NCBI RefSeq assembly: GCF_013179505.1
Contig: NZ_JABMCX010000001.1
Location: 1 to 43,816 of the forward strand
Reading direction: 5' to 3'
Length of the DNA stretch: 43,816 nt
Origin: Paenarthrobacter sp. CM16
Lineage (GTDB): Bacteria > Actinomycetota > Actinomycetes > Actinomycetales > Micrococcaceae
A program made the position numbers and the translations under genes. The notes beneath the pieces are model-generated. The model was not told the DNA's origin. It made no database searches and saw only the letters and a program-made list of their open reading frames with translations. Below, piece by piece: positions 16,920 to 24,800 of the stretch; position 1 is the stretch's first letter, and each line of letters begins with the position of its first letter.

Positions 16920-17453
16920 ATTGACGAGCAATGGTTACTGATCCTGGTCCAGGTGCCCGCCCAGCCTTCCAAGCATAGGGTGGCGGTTTGGCGGGAACTC
17001 CGGCGCATGGGGGCCGTTCCCTTGTCGCCCGGAACCTGGGTGCTCCCCGCTCATCCGGCCTTTGACGAGGGACTGAAAAGGGCGGAGTCCTTGGTGGCGA
17101 AAGGTGATGGCTCCTGGACCTTGGTGGACGCCTCGCCCCGTAGCAGCGGGGCTGAGACCTTCCGCAGCGCTTTCGAAACTGCCCGGCTCGAAGAATGGGC
17201 TGAGTTCAGCGCCGACTGTGGCAAATTTGAGCTCGAGATCGCTAAAGAGATTTCCCGGGGCAAATTCACTTTCGCCGAACTCGAAGAAGAGGAACAAAGC
17301 CTGGAGCGCTTGCGGCGTTGGTACCGTGAGTTGAAGTCGCGTGACGTCCTGCAATTGCCCCAGGCGGGGGATGCCGCTGCCCGGGTGGCGCGCTGCGCGG
17401 AAGCATTGGAGGGCTATGCTTCCTTGGTCTATGAGGCCACGCTTCCCGGCTAG
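16917..17453 (+). CDS. ChrB N-terminal-domain-like protein
   Basis: A 178-residue protein resembling the N-terminal domain of ChrB, the chromate-sensing regulator or resistance protein. Recognisable features are WLLILVQVPAQPSKHRVAVWRELRRMGAVPLSPGTWVLP at the start, then a central segment of alternating charged residues and EEEQSLERLRRWYRELKSRD near 120. The C-terminal ChrB domain is absent. The GTG at 16917 is taken as start because the family homology begins there (VIDEQWLL) and because a -10-like TACATT lies 7 bases upstream, giving a leaderless message. No chrA chromate transporter is nearby; the divergent partner is an MFS transporter. The gene ends in a CTAG tetramer that also holds the stop codon of the converging M56 gene. 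Whether it binds DNA or metal is not visible. Confidence 0.75.
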   Translation: MIDEQWLLILVQVPAQPSKHRVAVWRELRRMGAVPLSPGTWVLPAHPAFDEGLKRAESLVAKGDGSWTLVDASPRSSGAETFRSAFETARLEEWAEFSADCGKFELEIAKEISRGKFTFAELEEEEQSLERLRRWYRELKSRDVLQLPQAGDAAARVARCAEALEGYASLVYEATLPG

Positions 17454-18436
17454 CCCAGCAGCCCCGGAACAATCAACAGCGCCGTAGGCACTGCCAGCAG
17501 CAACGCGGACACCGCCAGGACCAGGATGCGCAAGCCCGTGGTGAGCGGCGGCTGTGGCGAGAGTAAGCGGCTGACGCGTGACGCCGTCGTGCGCGGTGAG
17601 TCGGCGCCGCCTGTGGCGCTGACGGCGTTGCTCTCCACCACGGCGCCGCCGGCATTGAGTGACCCGGTTCCGATGGCAGGTTGGGATGTTCCGCTGGCGA
17701 CGATTGCGATGGCCTTGATCAGGGTGCCCTTGCTTTCCGTCCGCAGCGCGACGTCATCGGCCAGCATCTCGATCAGGGAGTTAACCGCTGTTTGGGCCAG
17801 CCGCGTGGTGGGGAACCAGGGCAGTGCCTGCCGCCAGGCAGCGAAAGCCCACAGCAAGAGGTCATGGCGCTGCGACAGATGCGCATTCTCGTGAATGAGC
17901 ACAGCCCTGAGCTCGGCCGGTTCCAAGGCTGCCATCAGACCGTCGGAAAGTACCGTGACGGACCGGGCGCCGCCGGGGAGGCAGTAGGCCACGGGGGAGT
18001 CGTGGTTGATGACCACGGTTCCGGGGCCGTCGTCGGACGGTGAGGCGAGGAGGGCCAGCAATTCGCGGTGTCGTCGTCGCTGGCGCTCAATCTTGTAGTA
18101 GGTCAGCAGCAGGGTGAAGACCAGGTGCGCTGTGAGCAGCGCCGCCGCGGACAGGGCGAAAAGGTGCCAGAAGCCCAATGCCGTGGTGGGTTCGTTGTTG
18201 AAGACCATCCCCGCCAGGCTCTTGAGGCCGGCAATGAGGTTGTCGCCGATGGGCTCCAAGCCATAGACCAGCATGGCGCCGATCATGGACAGCCCACCGG
18301 CAAGGGCGATCGCCTGCCAAAGCACCATGGCGGTGAACGGCGAGCGTGCCGGCCATTGGGCGCGGGACAGCAGGACGGGCACCGGCCATGCCAAAATCAA
18401 TGCCAGGACCGCAAGCAGGTATGAGGTCCAGAACAT
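17450..18436 (-). CDS. M56-family membrane metalloprotease (BlaR1/MecR1-like, no sensor domain)
   Basis: A 328-residue membrane protein with spans at about 3-24, 36-59, 88-113 and 303-326. The M56 zinc site HENAH is at 182-186 and a third-ligand motif ExxxD at Glu223-Asp227, on a cytoplasmic loop. In the known BlaR1/MecR1 systems such a protease inactivates the partner BlaI-type repressor after a signal. Here there is no extracellular penicillin-binding sensor domain: the sequence stops just after the last span. A Ser/Gly/Ala-rich linker (about 250-290) precedes that span. The gene starts 5 bases after the blaI stop, so the two are translated together. No beta-lactamase is nearby; the divergent genes are cydA-cydB-cydDC. 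The signal is unknown. Confidence 0.85.
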   Translation of the reverse strand: MFWTSYLLAVLALILAWPVPVLLSRAQWPARSPFTAMVLWQAIALAGGLSMIGAMLVYGLEPIGDNLIAGLKSLAGMVFNNEPTTALGFWHLFALSAAALLTAHLVFTLLLTYYKIERQRRRHRELLALLASPSDDGPGTVVINHDSPVAYCLPGGARSVTVLSDGLMAALEPAELRAVLIHENAHLSQRHDLLLWAFAAWRQALPWFPTTRLAQTAVNSLIEMLADDVALRTESKGTLIKAIAIVASGTSQPAIGTGSLNAGGAVVESNAVSATGGADSPRTTASRVSRLLSPQPPLTTGLRILVLAVSALLLAVPTALLIVPGLLG

Positions 18437-18441
18437 AGTGG

Positions 18442-18828
18442 CTAATTGTAGCCGAGCAGTTTGCGCAGGGTAGCGGCTTCACTTTCGGTGACGGATCCAA
18501 TGAAGCGGGCCAGGACGGCCTCGCGGTCCGGAGCGGAGCCCAGGACTTCATGCATCAGTTCGGCGGTGTGGTCCGCGCGGCTGGAAACGGCTTGGTAGCG
18601 GTGCGGACGCGTACCGCGCTCACGCTCCACGAGCCCCTTCTTTTCCAGGCGCGACAGGACAGTGAGAACCGTGGTTACGGCCAAGTCCTTGCCCTGATGT
18701 CCCGCAGTGCCGTCGCCGGCCTCGGAATCCTGCGCCAAGAGGTCGCGCAGGGTATTGGCAGTTGCAGCCTCCTGGCCTGCCCAGAGCAGATCCATCACTG
18801 CCCGTTCCAGTTCCCCAAGACTTGCCAT
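18442..18828 (-). CDS. blaI: BlaI/MecI-family transcriptional repressor
   Basis: A 128-residue winged-helix repressor. The N-terminus (LGELERAVMDLLWAGQEAATANTLRDLL) and the recognition helix region (LAVTTVLTVLSRLEKKGLVERERG) are typical of BlaI/MecI/CopY, and the C-terminal dimerisation helices follow. Compared with the usual family there is a Gly/Asp-rich insertion of about 12 residues (roughly 33-47) between the second and third helices. The ATG has GGTAGGGA upstream. It heads a two-gene unit with the M56 protease. Three inverted repeats TTCTAC-N5-GTAGAA, the expected type of BlaI-family operator, lie in the region it shares with cydA. M. tuberculosis BlaI (Rv1846c) with its M56 partner is a precedent for a BlaI that controls genes other than a beta-lactamase. 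Confidence 0.9.
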   Translation of the reverse strand: MASLGELERAVMDLLWAGQEAATANTLRDLLAQDSEAGDGTAGHQGKDLAVTTVLTVLSRLEKKGLVERERGTRPHRYQAVSSRADHTAELMHEVLGSAPDREAVLARFIGSVTESEAATLRKLLGYN

Positions 18829-18902
18829 CTATACGTCCCTACCTTCCGCTTCCCGCTGCAGGGTGACTGCTGTCGGGAGCGATGATCCAACATTCCACCA
18901 TA

Positions 18903-18931
18903 AATCTACCGCTTTTCAGCTCTTCATTCTA
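18903..18931 (-). promoter_or_regulatory. Candidate blaI promoter
   Basis: On the minus strand TAGATT (18908-18903) could be the -10 box; the hexamer 17 bases upstream (18931-18926, TAGAAT) is a poor -35 but overlaps the first TTCTAC-N5-GTAGAA box. The arrangement fits auto-repression by BlaI. Confidence 0.4.
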
Positions 18932-18943
18932 CGTGAGGTAGAA
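18927..18943. promoter_or_regulatory. Predicted BlaI operator, copy 1 (blaI side)
   Basis: TTCTAC-GTGAG-GTAGAA, a perfect six-base inverted repeat with a five-base spacer. It lies about 100 bases upstream of blaI, over the -35 position of its likely promoter. Confidence 0.75.
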
Positions 18944-19022
18944 CTATCGGCGCGCCGTGTCCTGCGGGTAACCCTTGCGCGTGGGTAACGCCACTTGAAG
19001 AATGGGTTTCGTCGCCCGCCAT

Positions 19023-19051
19023 TTGTTCTACACTTTGTAGAAGAGTAGTTT
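19023..19051 (+). promoter_or_regulatory. Candidate cydA promoter
   Basis: TTGTTC (19023-19028) and TAGTTT (19046-19051) are spaced by 17 bases. Operator copy 2 covers the -35 and spacer, and operator copy 3 begins at the end of the -10 and covers the expected start point near 19058. A repressor bound at both sites would block RNA polymerase. Confidence 0.5.
19026..19042. promoter_or_regulatory. Predicted BlaI operator, copy 2 (cyd side)
   Basis: TTCTAC-ACTTT-GTAGAA, identical in both half-sites to copies 1 and 3. It lies between the likely -35 and -10 boxes of cydA. Confidence 0.78.
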
Positions 19052-19067
19052 TCTACGCAACGTAGAA
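19051..19067. promoter_or_regulatory. Predicted BlaI operator, copy 3 (cyd side)
   Basis: TTCTAC-GCAAC-GTAGAA. Its start is exactly 25 bases from the start of copy 2, and it ends 41 bases before the cydA ATG, covering the likely transcription start. Confidence 0.78.
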
Positions 19068-19108
19068 GTACCGTCATCGTACTTCGGTCCACCGCACAAA
19101 GGACAGCT

Positions 19109-20701
19109 ATGGACGCCTTGGAAATCGCACGCTGGCAATTCGGTATCACTACCGTCTACCACTTCATGATGGTGCCCCTCACTATTGGCCTGGGCCTGGT
19201 GGTGGCGATCATGCAGACCATCTGGTACCGCACGGGCAAGCCCGAGTACCTGCGGATGACCAAGTTCTGGGGAAAGCTCTTCCTCATCAACTTCATCATG
19301 GGCGTGGCCACGGGCATCGTCCAGGAATTCCAGTTCGGTATGGCCTGGAGTGAGTACAGCCGGTTTGTCGGGGACGTCTTCGGTGCGCCACTGGCCCTGG
19401 AAGCCTTGTTGGCATTCTTTGTGGAATCCACGTTCCTGGGCCTGTGGATCTTCGGCTGGAAGCAACTCAAACGCGGCGTGCACCTGGCCTGCCTGTGGAT
19501 TGCGGTGATCGGTTCCGTCTTCTCCGCCTACTTCATCATTGTGGCGAACTCGTGGATGCAGCACCCTGTCGGCGTGGAAATGGTGGACGGGCGGCCCGTG
19601 ATGACAGACGCCTGGGCAGTCTTTACCAACAACACGGCCCTCGTTGCCGTCCCGCACACGCTGTTCGGGGCGCTGGCAGTTGCCGGCGCGTTCCTCCTGG
19701 GCATCGCCTGGTACCACCTGTGGCGCCGCCGGCACGATGGCATCGACGTCGTGGACAACAACGGCAAGCTGGTTCCCGGGGAAGCTGCCATCCCCGGCCG
19801 GGACAAGTCCGATTACACCGTGTGGATGAAGAGCCTGAGGATCGGTGCAGTTGTGGCCATGATCTCCTTCGCGGGGACCGCCATCACCGGTGACCTGCAG
19901 GGCAAGCTGATGTTTGAACAGCAACCCATGAAGATGGCCGCCGCCGAAGCTGCCTGCCACGACGGCACCGGGTTCTCGGTCCTGAGCGTCGGCAACCTCG
20001 GCGCCACCAACTGCGATGACATTGTTGCCGTTATTGAAGTACCCGGCATCCTGTCCTTCCTGGCAAAGGGGGACTTCACCACCGAGGTGAAAGGCGTTAA
20101 CAGCCTGCTGGGCGAGTACAAGGAAAAGTACGGAACCCATCTTCCGGACAATCCGCTGTACGGCGAACGCGCCGGCCAGGAAATCCAGTACGTACCCGTC
20201 ATGGAAGTGACGTATTGGGGCTTCCGCATGATGATCGGCTTCGGCGGGATCGCTGCGTTCGCCGCCTTGCTGGCTCTCTGGGTGACCCGCAAGGGCGTGG
20301 TACCGCAATCGAAGTGGCTGATGCGCCTTGCCGTGTTCGGCATCCTCGCACCCTTCGGCGCCAATGCTGCCGGCTGGATCTTCACTGAAATGGGCAGGCA
20401 GCCGTTCGTGGTTGCACCCAATCCGGATATGAACGGCATAGACCAAGTGTTCATGTTTACTGCTGCCGCCGTATCGCCGGGGGTCAGTGCCGGTGAGCTC
20501 CTGACCTCCTTGGTGGTCCTCACCGCCATTTACGCGATCTTGCTGGTGGTCGAAGTGAAACTACTGGTCAAGTACATCCGCGGTGGCGTGGCCTCGGCGA
20601 TGCCGGAACTGGCACACCCGGCCAGTGATACGGACGATGACGACAAGAACGACGCCGGTCCGGCCAAGTCCGGCGACGACGTCCTGGCATTCGCCTACTA
20701 G
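19109..20701 (+). CDS. cydA: Cytochrome bd ubiquinol oxidase subunit I
   Basis: A 530-residue heme-bearing subunit of cytochrome bd, a high-affinity terminal oxidase that takes electrons from menaquinol and reduces oxygen to water. Expected ligands are present: His18 (VYHFMMVPLTIG) for the oxygen-reducing heme, His183 (VPHTLFGALAVAG) and Met365 (FRMMIG) for heme b558, plus acidic Glu98 and Glu106 of the proton path. The Q-loop is short and carries two cysteines, Cys273 and Cys292. The usual GRQPW motif reads GRQPF at 419-423. The C-terminal 35 residues are a soluble acidic tail (SDTDDDDKND). ATG start with AAAGGA 6 bases upstream. First gene of the cydA-cydB-cydDC operon, preceded by two predicted BlaI boxes. 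Confidence 0.96.
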   Translation: MDALEIARWQFGITTVYHFMMVPLTIGLGLVVAIMQTIWYRTGKPEYLRMTKFWGKLFLINFIMGVATGIVQEFQFGMAWSEYSRFVGDVFGAPLALEALLAFFVESTFLGLWIFGWKQLKRGVHLACLWIAVIGSVFSAYFIIVANSWMQHPVGVEMVDGRPVMTDAWAVFTNNTALVAVPHTLFGALAVAGAFLLGIAWYHLWRRRHDGIDVVDNNGKLVPGEAAIPGRDKSDYTVWMKSLRIGAVVAMISFAGTAITGDLQGKLMFEQQPMKMAAAEAACHDGTGFSVLSVGNLGATNCDDIVAVIEVPGILSFLAKGDFTTEVKGVNSLLGEYKEKYGTHLPDNPLYGERAGQEIQYVPVMEVTYWGFRMMIGFGGIAAFAALLALWVTRKGVVPQSKWLMRLAVFGILAPFGANAAGWIFTEMGRQPFVVAPNPDMNGIDQVFMFTAAAVSPGVSAGELLTSLVVLTAIYAILLVVEVKLLVKYIRGGVASAMPELAHPASDTDDDDKNDAGPAKSGDDVLAFAY

Positions 20702-20720
20702 GAACAGGGGAAATCTGACA

Positions 20721-21800
20721 ATGGAACTGTTGCCAACCATCTGGTTTGTGGCCATCGCGGTGCTGTGGACCGGTTACCTCTTCCTGGAGGGCTTCGACTT
20801 GGGCGTCGGCATGCTGATGAAGCTGTTCGCCCGCAACAACACTGACCGCCGCGTACTGCTGAACACCATTGGCCCTGTGTGGGACGGCAATGAAGTGTGG
20901 CTGCTCACTGCTGCCGGAGCCACCTTCGCGGCCTTCCCGCTCTGGTATGCCTCCCTGTTCTCAGCTCTCTACCTTCCGCTCCTGGCAGTGCTGGCCGCGC
21001 TGATCTTCCGTGCCGTGGCTTTCGAATACCGCGGCAAAGTGGACTCCGAGCGGTGGCGCAACCGCTGGGACTGGGCGATTGCCGTCGGTTCCTTCGTAGC
21101 CGCCTTTGGAATCGGCGCCGCGTTGGCACTGACCACCACCGGGCTGCCCTTGAACGCCAACGGCGACCGCAGCGGCGGCCCGATGTCCTGGTTCAGTGGC
21201 TATGCACTCCTCGGCGGCTTCGGTGTGGTGGCGTTCGCCCTGGTGCACGCCCTGGCGTTCCTGGCCCTTAAGACCGACGGCGACGTGCGGCACCGCGCCC
21301 GCAGCTGGTTTGTGCGGTTGGTACCGTTCGCAGTGCTGCCGATGTTCGGCTGGATGGTGTCCGTGCAGTTCCTCAGCGGCAAGCCATGGACCTGGGCGCT
21401 GGTGGCGGCCGGAGCCGTGGCAGTCATCCTGGCCTGGACGTTGGCCCGGGCGGGGGCAGAAGGACGTGCCTTCGGTGCCCTTGGCGGGTTCATCGTCTGC
21501 GCCACTGCTTCAATCTTCGGGGCAGCCTTCCCCGTGGTGATTCCTTCCACACTTGATCCAGCGTTCAACCTGACCATTTCAAACGCCTCATCCTCGGACT
21601 ACACGCTGGGCTTGATGAGCATAGTGGCGGCCGTGGGACTGCCTTTGGTGATTGCCTACCAGTCCTGGACCTACTGGGTGTTCCGCCGGCGAGTCAGTGC
21701 GGCGCACATTCCCGAAGCGCACGGTTTCCTTCCGGCCATTGCTGCCAAGGTCCTGATCTCCAATGACAACCAGCCGGCCGCCAGCACCAAGGGAGACTAA
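20721..21800 (+). CDS. cydB: Cytochrome bd ubiquinol oxidase subunit II
   Basis: A 359-residue membrane subunit that pairs with CydA. The start MELLPTIWFVAIAVLWTGYLFLEGFDLGVGML is the typical CydB first span with the conserved FDLGVG, followed by NTIGPVWDGNEVWLL, the signature segment near the quinol site. About eight to nine membrane spans follow. The ATG at 20721 has AGGGGA upstream and is 19 bases after cydA; the longer in-frame version overlaps the cydA coding region in another frame and has no homology. The C-terminal tail is short and hydrophilic. Co-transcribed with cydA and cydDC. Confidence 0.95.
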   Translation: MELLPTIWFVAIAVLWTGYLFLEGFDLGVGMLMKLFARNNTDRRVLLNTIGPVWDGNEVWLLTAAGATFAAFPLWYASLFSALYLPLLAVLAALIFRAVAFEYRGKVDSERWRNRWDWAIAVGSFVAAFGIGAALALTTTGLPLNANGDRSGGPMSWFSGYALLGGFGVVAFALVHALAFLALKTDGDVRHRARSWFVRLVPFAVLPMFGWMVSVQFLSGKPWTWALVAAGAVAVILAWTLARAGAEGRAFGALGGFIVCATASIFGAAFPVVIPSTLDPAFNLTISNASSSDYTLGLMSIVAAVGLPLVIAYQSWTYWVFRRRVSAAHIPEAHGFLPAIAAKVLISNDNQPAASTKGD

Positions 21801-21807
21801 CCGCCTT

Positions 21808-24800
21808 ATGAAACCCGTGTTCCCCGCCGGTCCGGCCACCCGATCCGCTCTCTACGGCATCGGGCTCCTGTCCGCACTCAAGGCACTGTCGCTGGTGCTC
21901 ATGGCGCAGGCCGTAGCAGGGATGCTGGCAGGCCTCGCTTCCGGAACGGGGGACTGGAACACCGGACTTCTCTGGGGTGCTGTGGGAGCGGTCCTGAGGT
22001 CCCTCACGGTCTGGGGGCAGGGCATTGCCTCCCGGCGGGCGGCCCTTGGCGTCAAGGAAGAGCTGCGGGCGCAGTTGCTGCGGCGCTCGCTGTCTGACGG
22101 TGCAGCGCCGCTCGGAGCGGGAATGAACGACGGCGGCCTGGCGATCCTGGCCACCCGCGGCCTGGATGCGCTGGACGACTATTACACGCAGTACCTTCCG
22201 GCGTTGGTCAATTGCGCCACGGTACCGCTGTTGATCGGGGCCAGGATCCTCTTTGCCGACTGGGTCAGCGCCGTGGTGATCGTCCTGACCGTTCCCTTGG
22301 TTCCGCTGTTCATGGTCCTGATTGGCCGCCACACGGAGGACCACGTCCGGGATGCCCAAACCACCCTCCGGAAACTCTCCGGCCACATCCTTGAACTGGC
22401 CAAGGGCCTGCCGGTACTGGTGGGGCTGGGACGCGCCAGTGAACAACGTGCGGCCTTGGAAGACATTTCGGAGCAATACCGGAGCCGGACCATGGGCACG
22501 CTCCGCACGGCCTTCCTGTCAGCGTTGGCACTTGAACTCATTGCCACCATCTCAGTGGCCGTCGTCGCCGTATTCATCGGCGTCAGGCTCGTAGGCGGCG
22601 ATATGGCCTTGGAAGCGGGCCTGTTGGCCCTCATCCTGGCTCCGGATTGCTACCTTCCTCTGCGGGAGCTCGGTACTGCCCACCACGCAAGCGACGACGG
22701 CCGGGCCGCGCTCGAAACCACCAACACCGTCCTCAACGCCCCCGCCCACCAGCCATTGCCCGTACCTGCAACATCCGCCGCCACGTTCCCGGGCGTTGTA
22801 GTGGAGGGGTTGTCGGTAACTTACAGCGGCAGGTCCGCCGCCGCCGTCGGGCCCCTGGGCTTTACCGCACCGCACGGCAGCATTACTGCGCTGGACGGCG
22901 ACAGCGGTGCCGGGAAAAGCACCGTCCTTGGCGTCCTTGCGGGTCTGATCGGGCCGGGCCCGGGAGCTGCCGTGGCCGGCACCGTCTCAGGAACAGGAAA
23001 AGGGTCCGTGGCCTGGGTACCGCAACACCCCGTCATGGCAGCAGGGACGGTCCAGGAAGAACTGGCCCTCTACCTTGACGGGTACCAGGGCGATCCTGCC
23101 GAAGCCGCCCGTCGTGTCCTGTCGAAAGCAAAGGCCGCGCACCTGGCAGCCAGGAATCCAGCCGAACTGAGCCCCGGAGAACTACGCCGCGTTGCGCTGG
23201 CCCGGGGATTGGCCCGCGTGGAGGCCGGCGCCACGGTCCTGCTCCTCGACGAGCCAACCGCACACCTGGACCCCTACTCTGCCAGCGTGGTCCGGAACGC
23301 CATCGAATCACTCAGGGGCAACGTGACGGTGATCCTGGTGGCCCACGATGCCGCAACCCGCGCGCTCGCGGACAATGTGGTGACCGTGGGAAAAAAGCGC
23401 TTCCCGAATGCCCCCATGATTCCGCCTGTGCGCACCGGAAACACCCTGGACGCTGCAGCCGGCCAAGGCAGTCCGGCCTCGCTGATCGATGTTGTGTCCC
23501 CGTCCGCAGCAGGGGCCGGTAGCTTGAAACGCCTGCTGGAGATCCTCAAGCCAGTGCGATGGAAGTTCGCCGCAGCCGGGATCGTCGCCGTCCTGGCGGC
23601 CCTGTTCGCGGTGGCATTGTCCGGTTTGTCCGGCTGGTTGATCATCAGGGCCAGCGAACAACCTCCCATCCTCTACCTGCTCGGCGCAATTGTGGGCGTC
23701 AGGTTCTTTGGAATCGGCCGGGCGGTGCTGCGCTATTGCGAGCGGCTCCTGACCCACGACGCCGTCTTTGCTGCCATGACCCGCCTCCGGGGGGCCCTGT
23801 GGGCGACATTGAGCCGCAGGGCACTGTCACTGAGGCGTCTTCTCCAAGGGGGCAACGTTCTTGGCGCAATCGTCGATGACGTCGATACCCTCCGGGACCT
23901 CCTGCCGCGGGTTGCGCTTCCCCCTGTTACCGCATGGGGGGTGGGTGCCGCGGCGATCATTGCCACGGCCGTGGTTTTACCTGCCGCCGTGCCGGCTGTG
24001 GCACTGGCAGCGGTGGCAGGGCTTTTCATCGCCCCGCTGCTTGCCGTCCTGGCCGACCGGAACGCAGCCAAGGCCGAACAGCGTATGCGCTCCGTGGTCC
24101 TCCACGGAGTGGCTGCAGCCCTGGATGCCCGGGCAGAACTGACGGCCAACGGAGTCACCGGGCCGGTCCTTGAAGATCTGCGTGCCAAAGACCGCGCCGC
24201 CACCCTCTCGGCCCAGCGCTCCGCGTGGGCTGAAGGCCTCGGCCAATCCGTGATCGTCCTGGCTTGTTCGCTGGCAGCCCTATGGGCGGGGGTCCTCAGC
24301 GCTCCTTCAATCACCAACGGTGCAGTTCCTCCGGAATTCGCAGCTGTGATTGTCCTGATGCTGCTGGCACTGGTGGACGCCTTCAGCGGCAACGTTTCGG
24401 CGGTACGCCAAGCCCCTGCCCTCGGGGCCGTCGTGAGCCGGATTGCTGCCTCAGGGGCTTTGGACGTTCCTGCCACAGGAGGTCTCGATTCACCCTCCGA
24501 CGACGGCCCACGGCCACTCCCGGACCGCGACGGCAAGGCGGGGCTTGAGTTGAAGGACGCGACGGCCGCGTGGCCCGGCGGGCCGGATGTCTTCGCCGGG
24601 ATCAACGCCTCGGCCGGACCTGGCCGTTGGCTTGCCGTGACGGGACCCTCGGGTGCGGGAAAGACCACTTTGTTGTCCGTGCTGTTGGGTTTCCTGCCCC
24701 TCGCCCGGGGAACAGCGAAGCTGACGGGCGCTGCCGCCTGGTGCCCCCAGGAAGCGCACCTGTTCGACTCCACCGTCCGGGGGAATTTGTTGTTGAGCCG

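Noticed and set aside
17450-18828. Beta-lactam resistance locus (blaR1-blaI)
   Set aside because: No beta-lactamase or penicillin-binding protein is nearby, the M56 protein lacks the sensor domain, and the operators point to cyd.
19028-20446. 472-codon minus-strand frame antisense to cydA
   Set aside because: cydA is certain from its heme ligands, and the antisense product has the His/Gly/Asp-rich composition of a codon-bias shadow.
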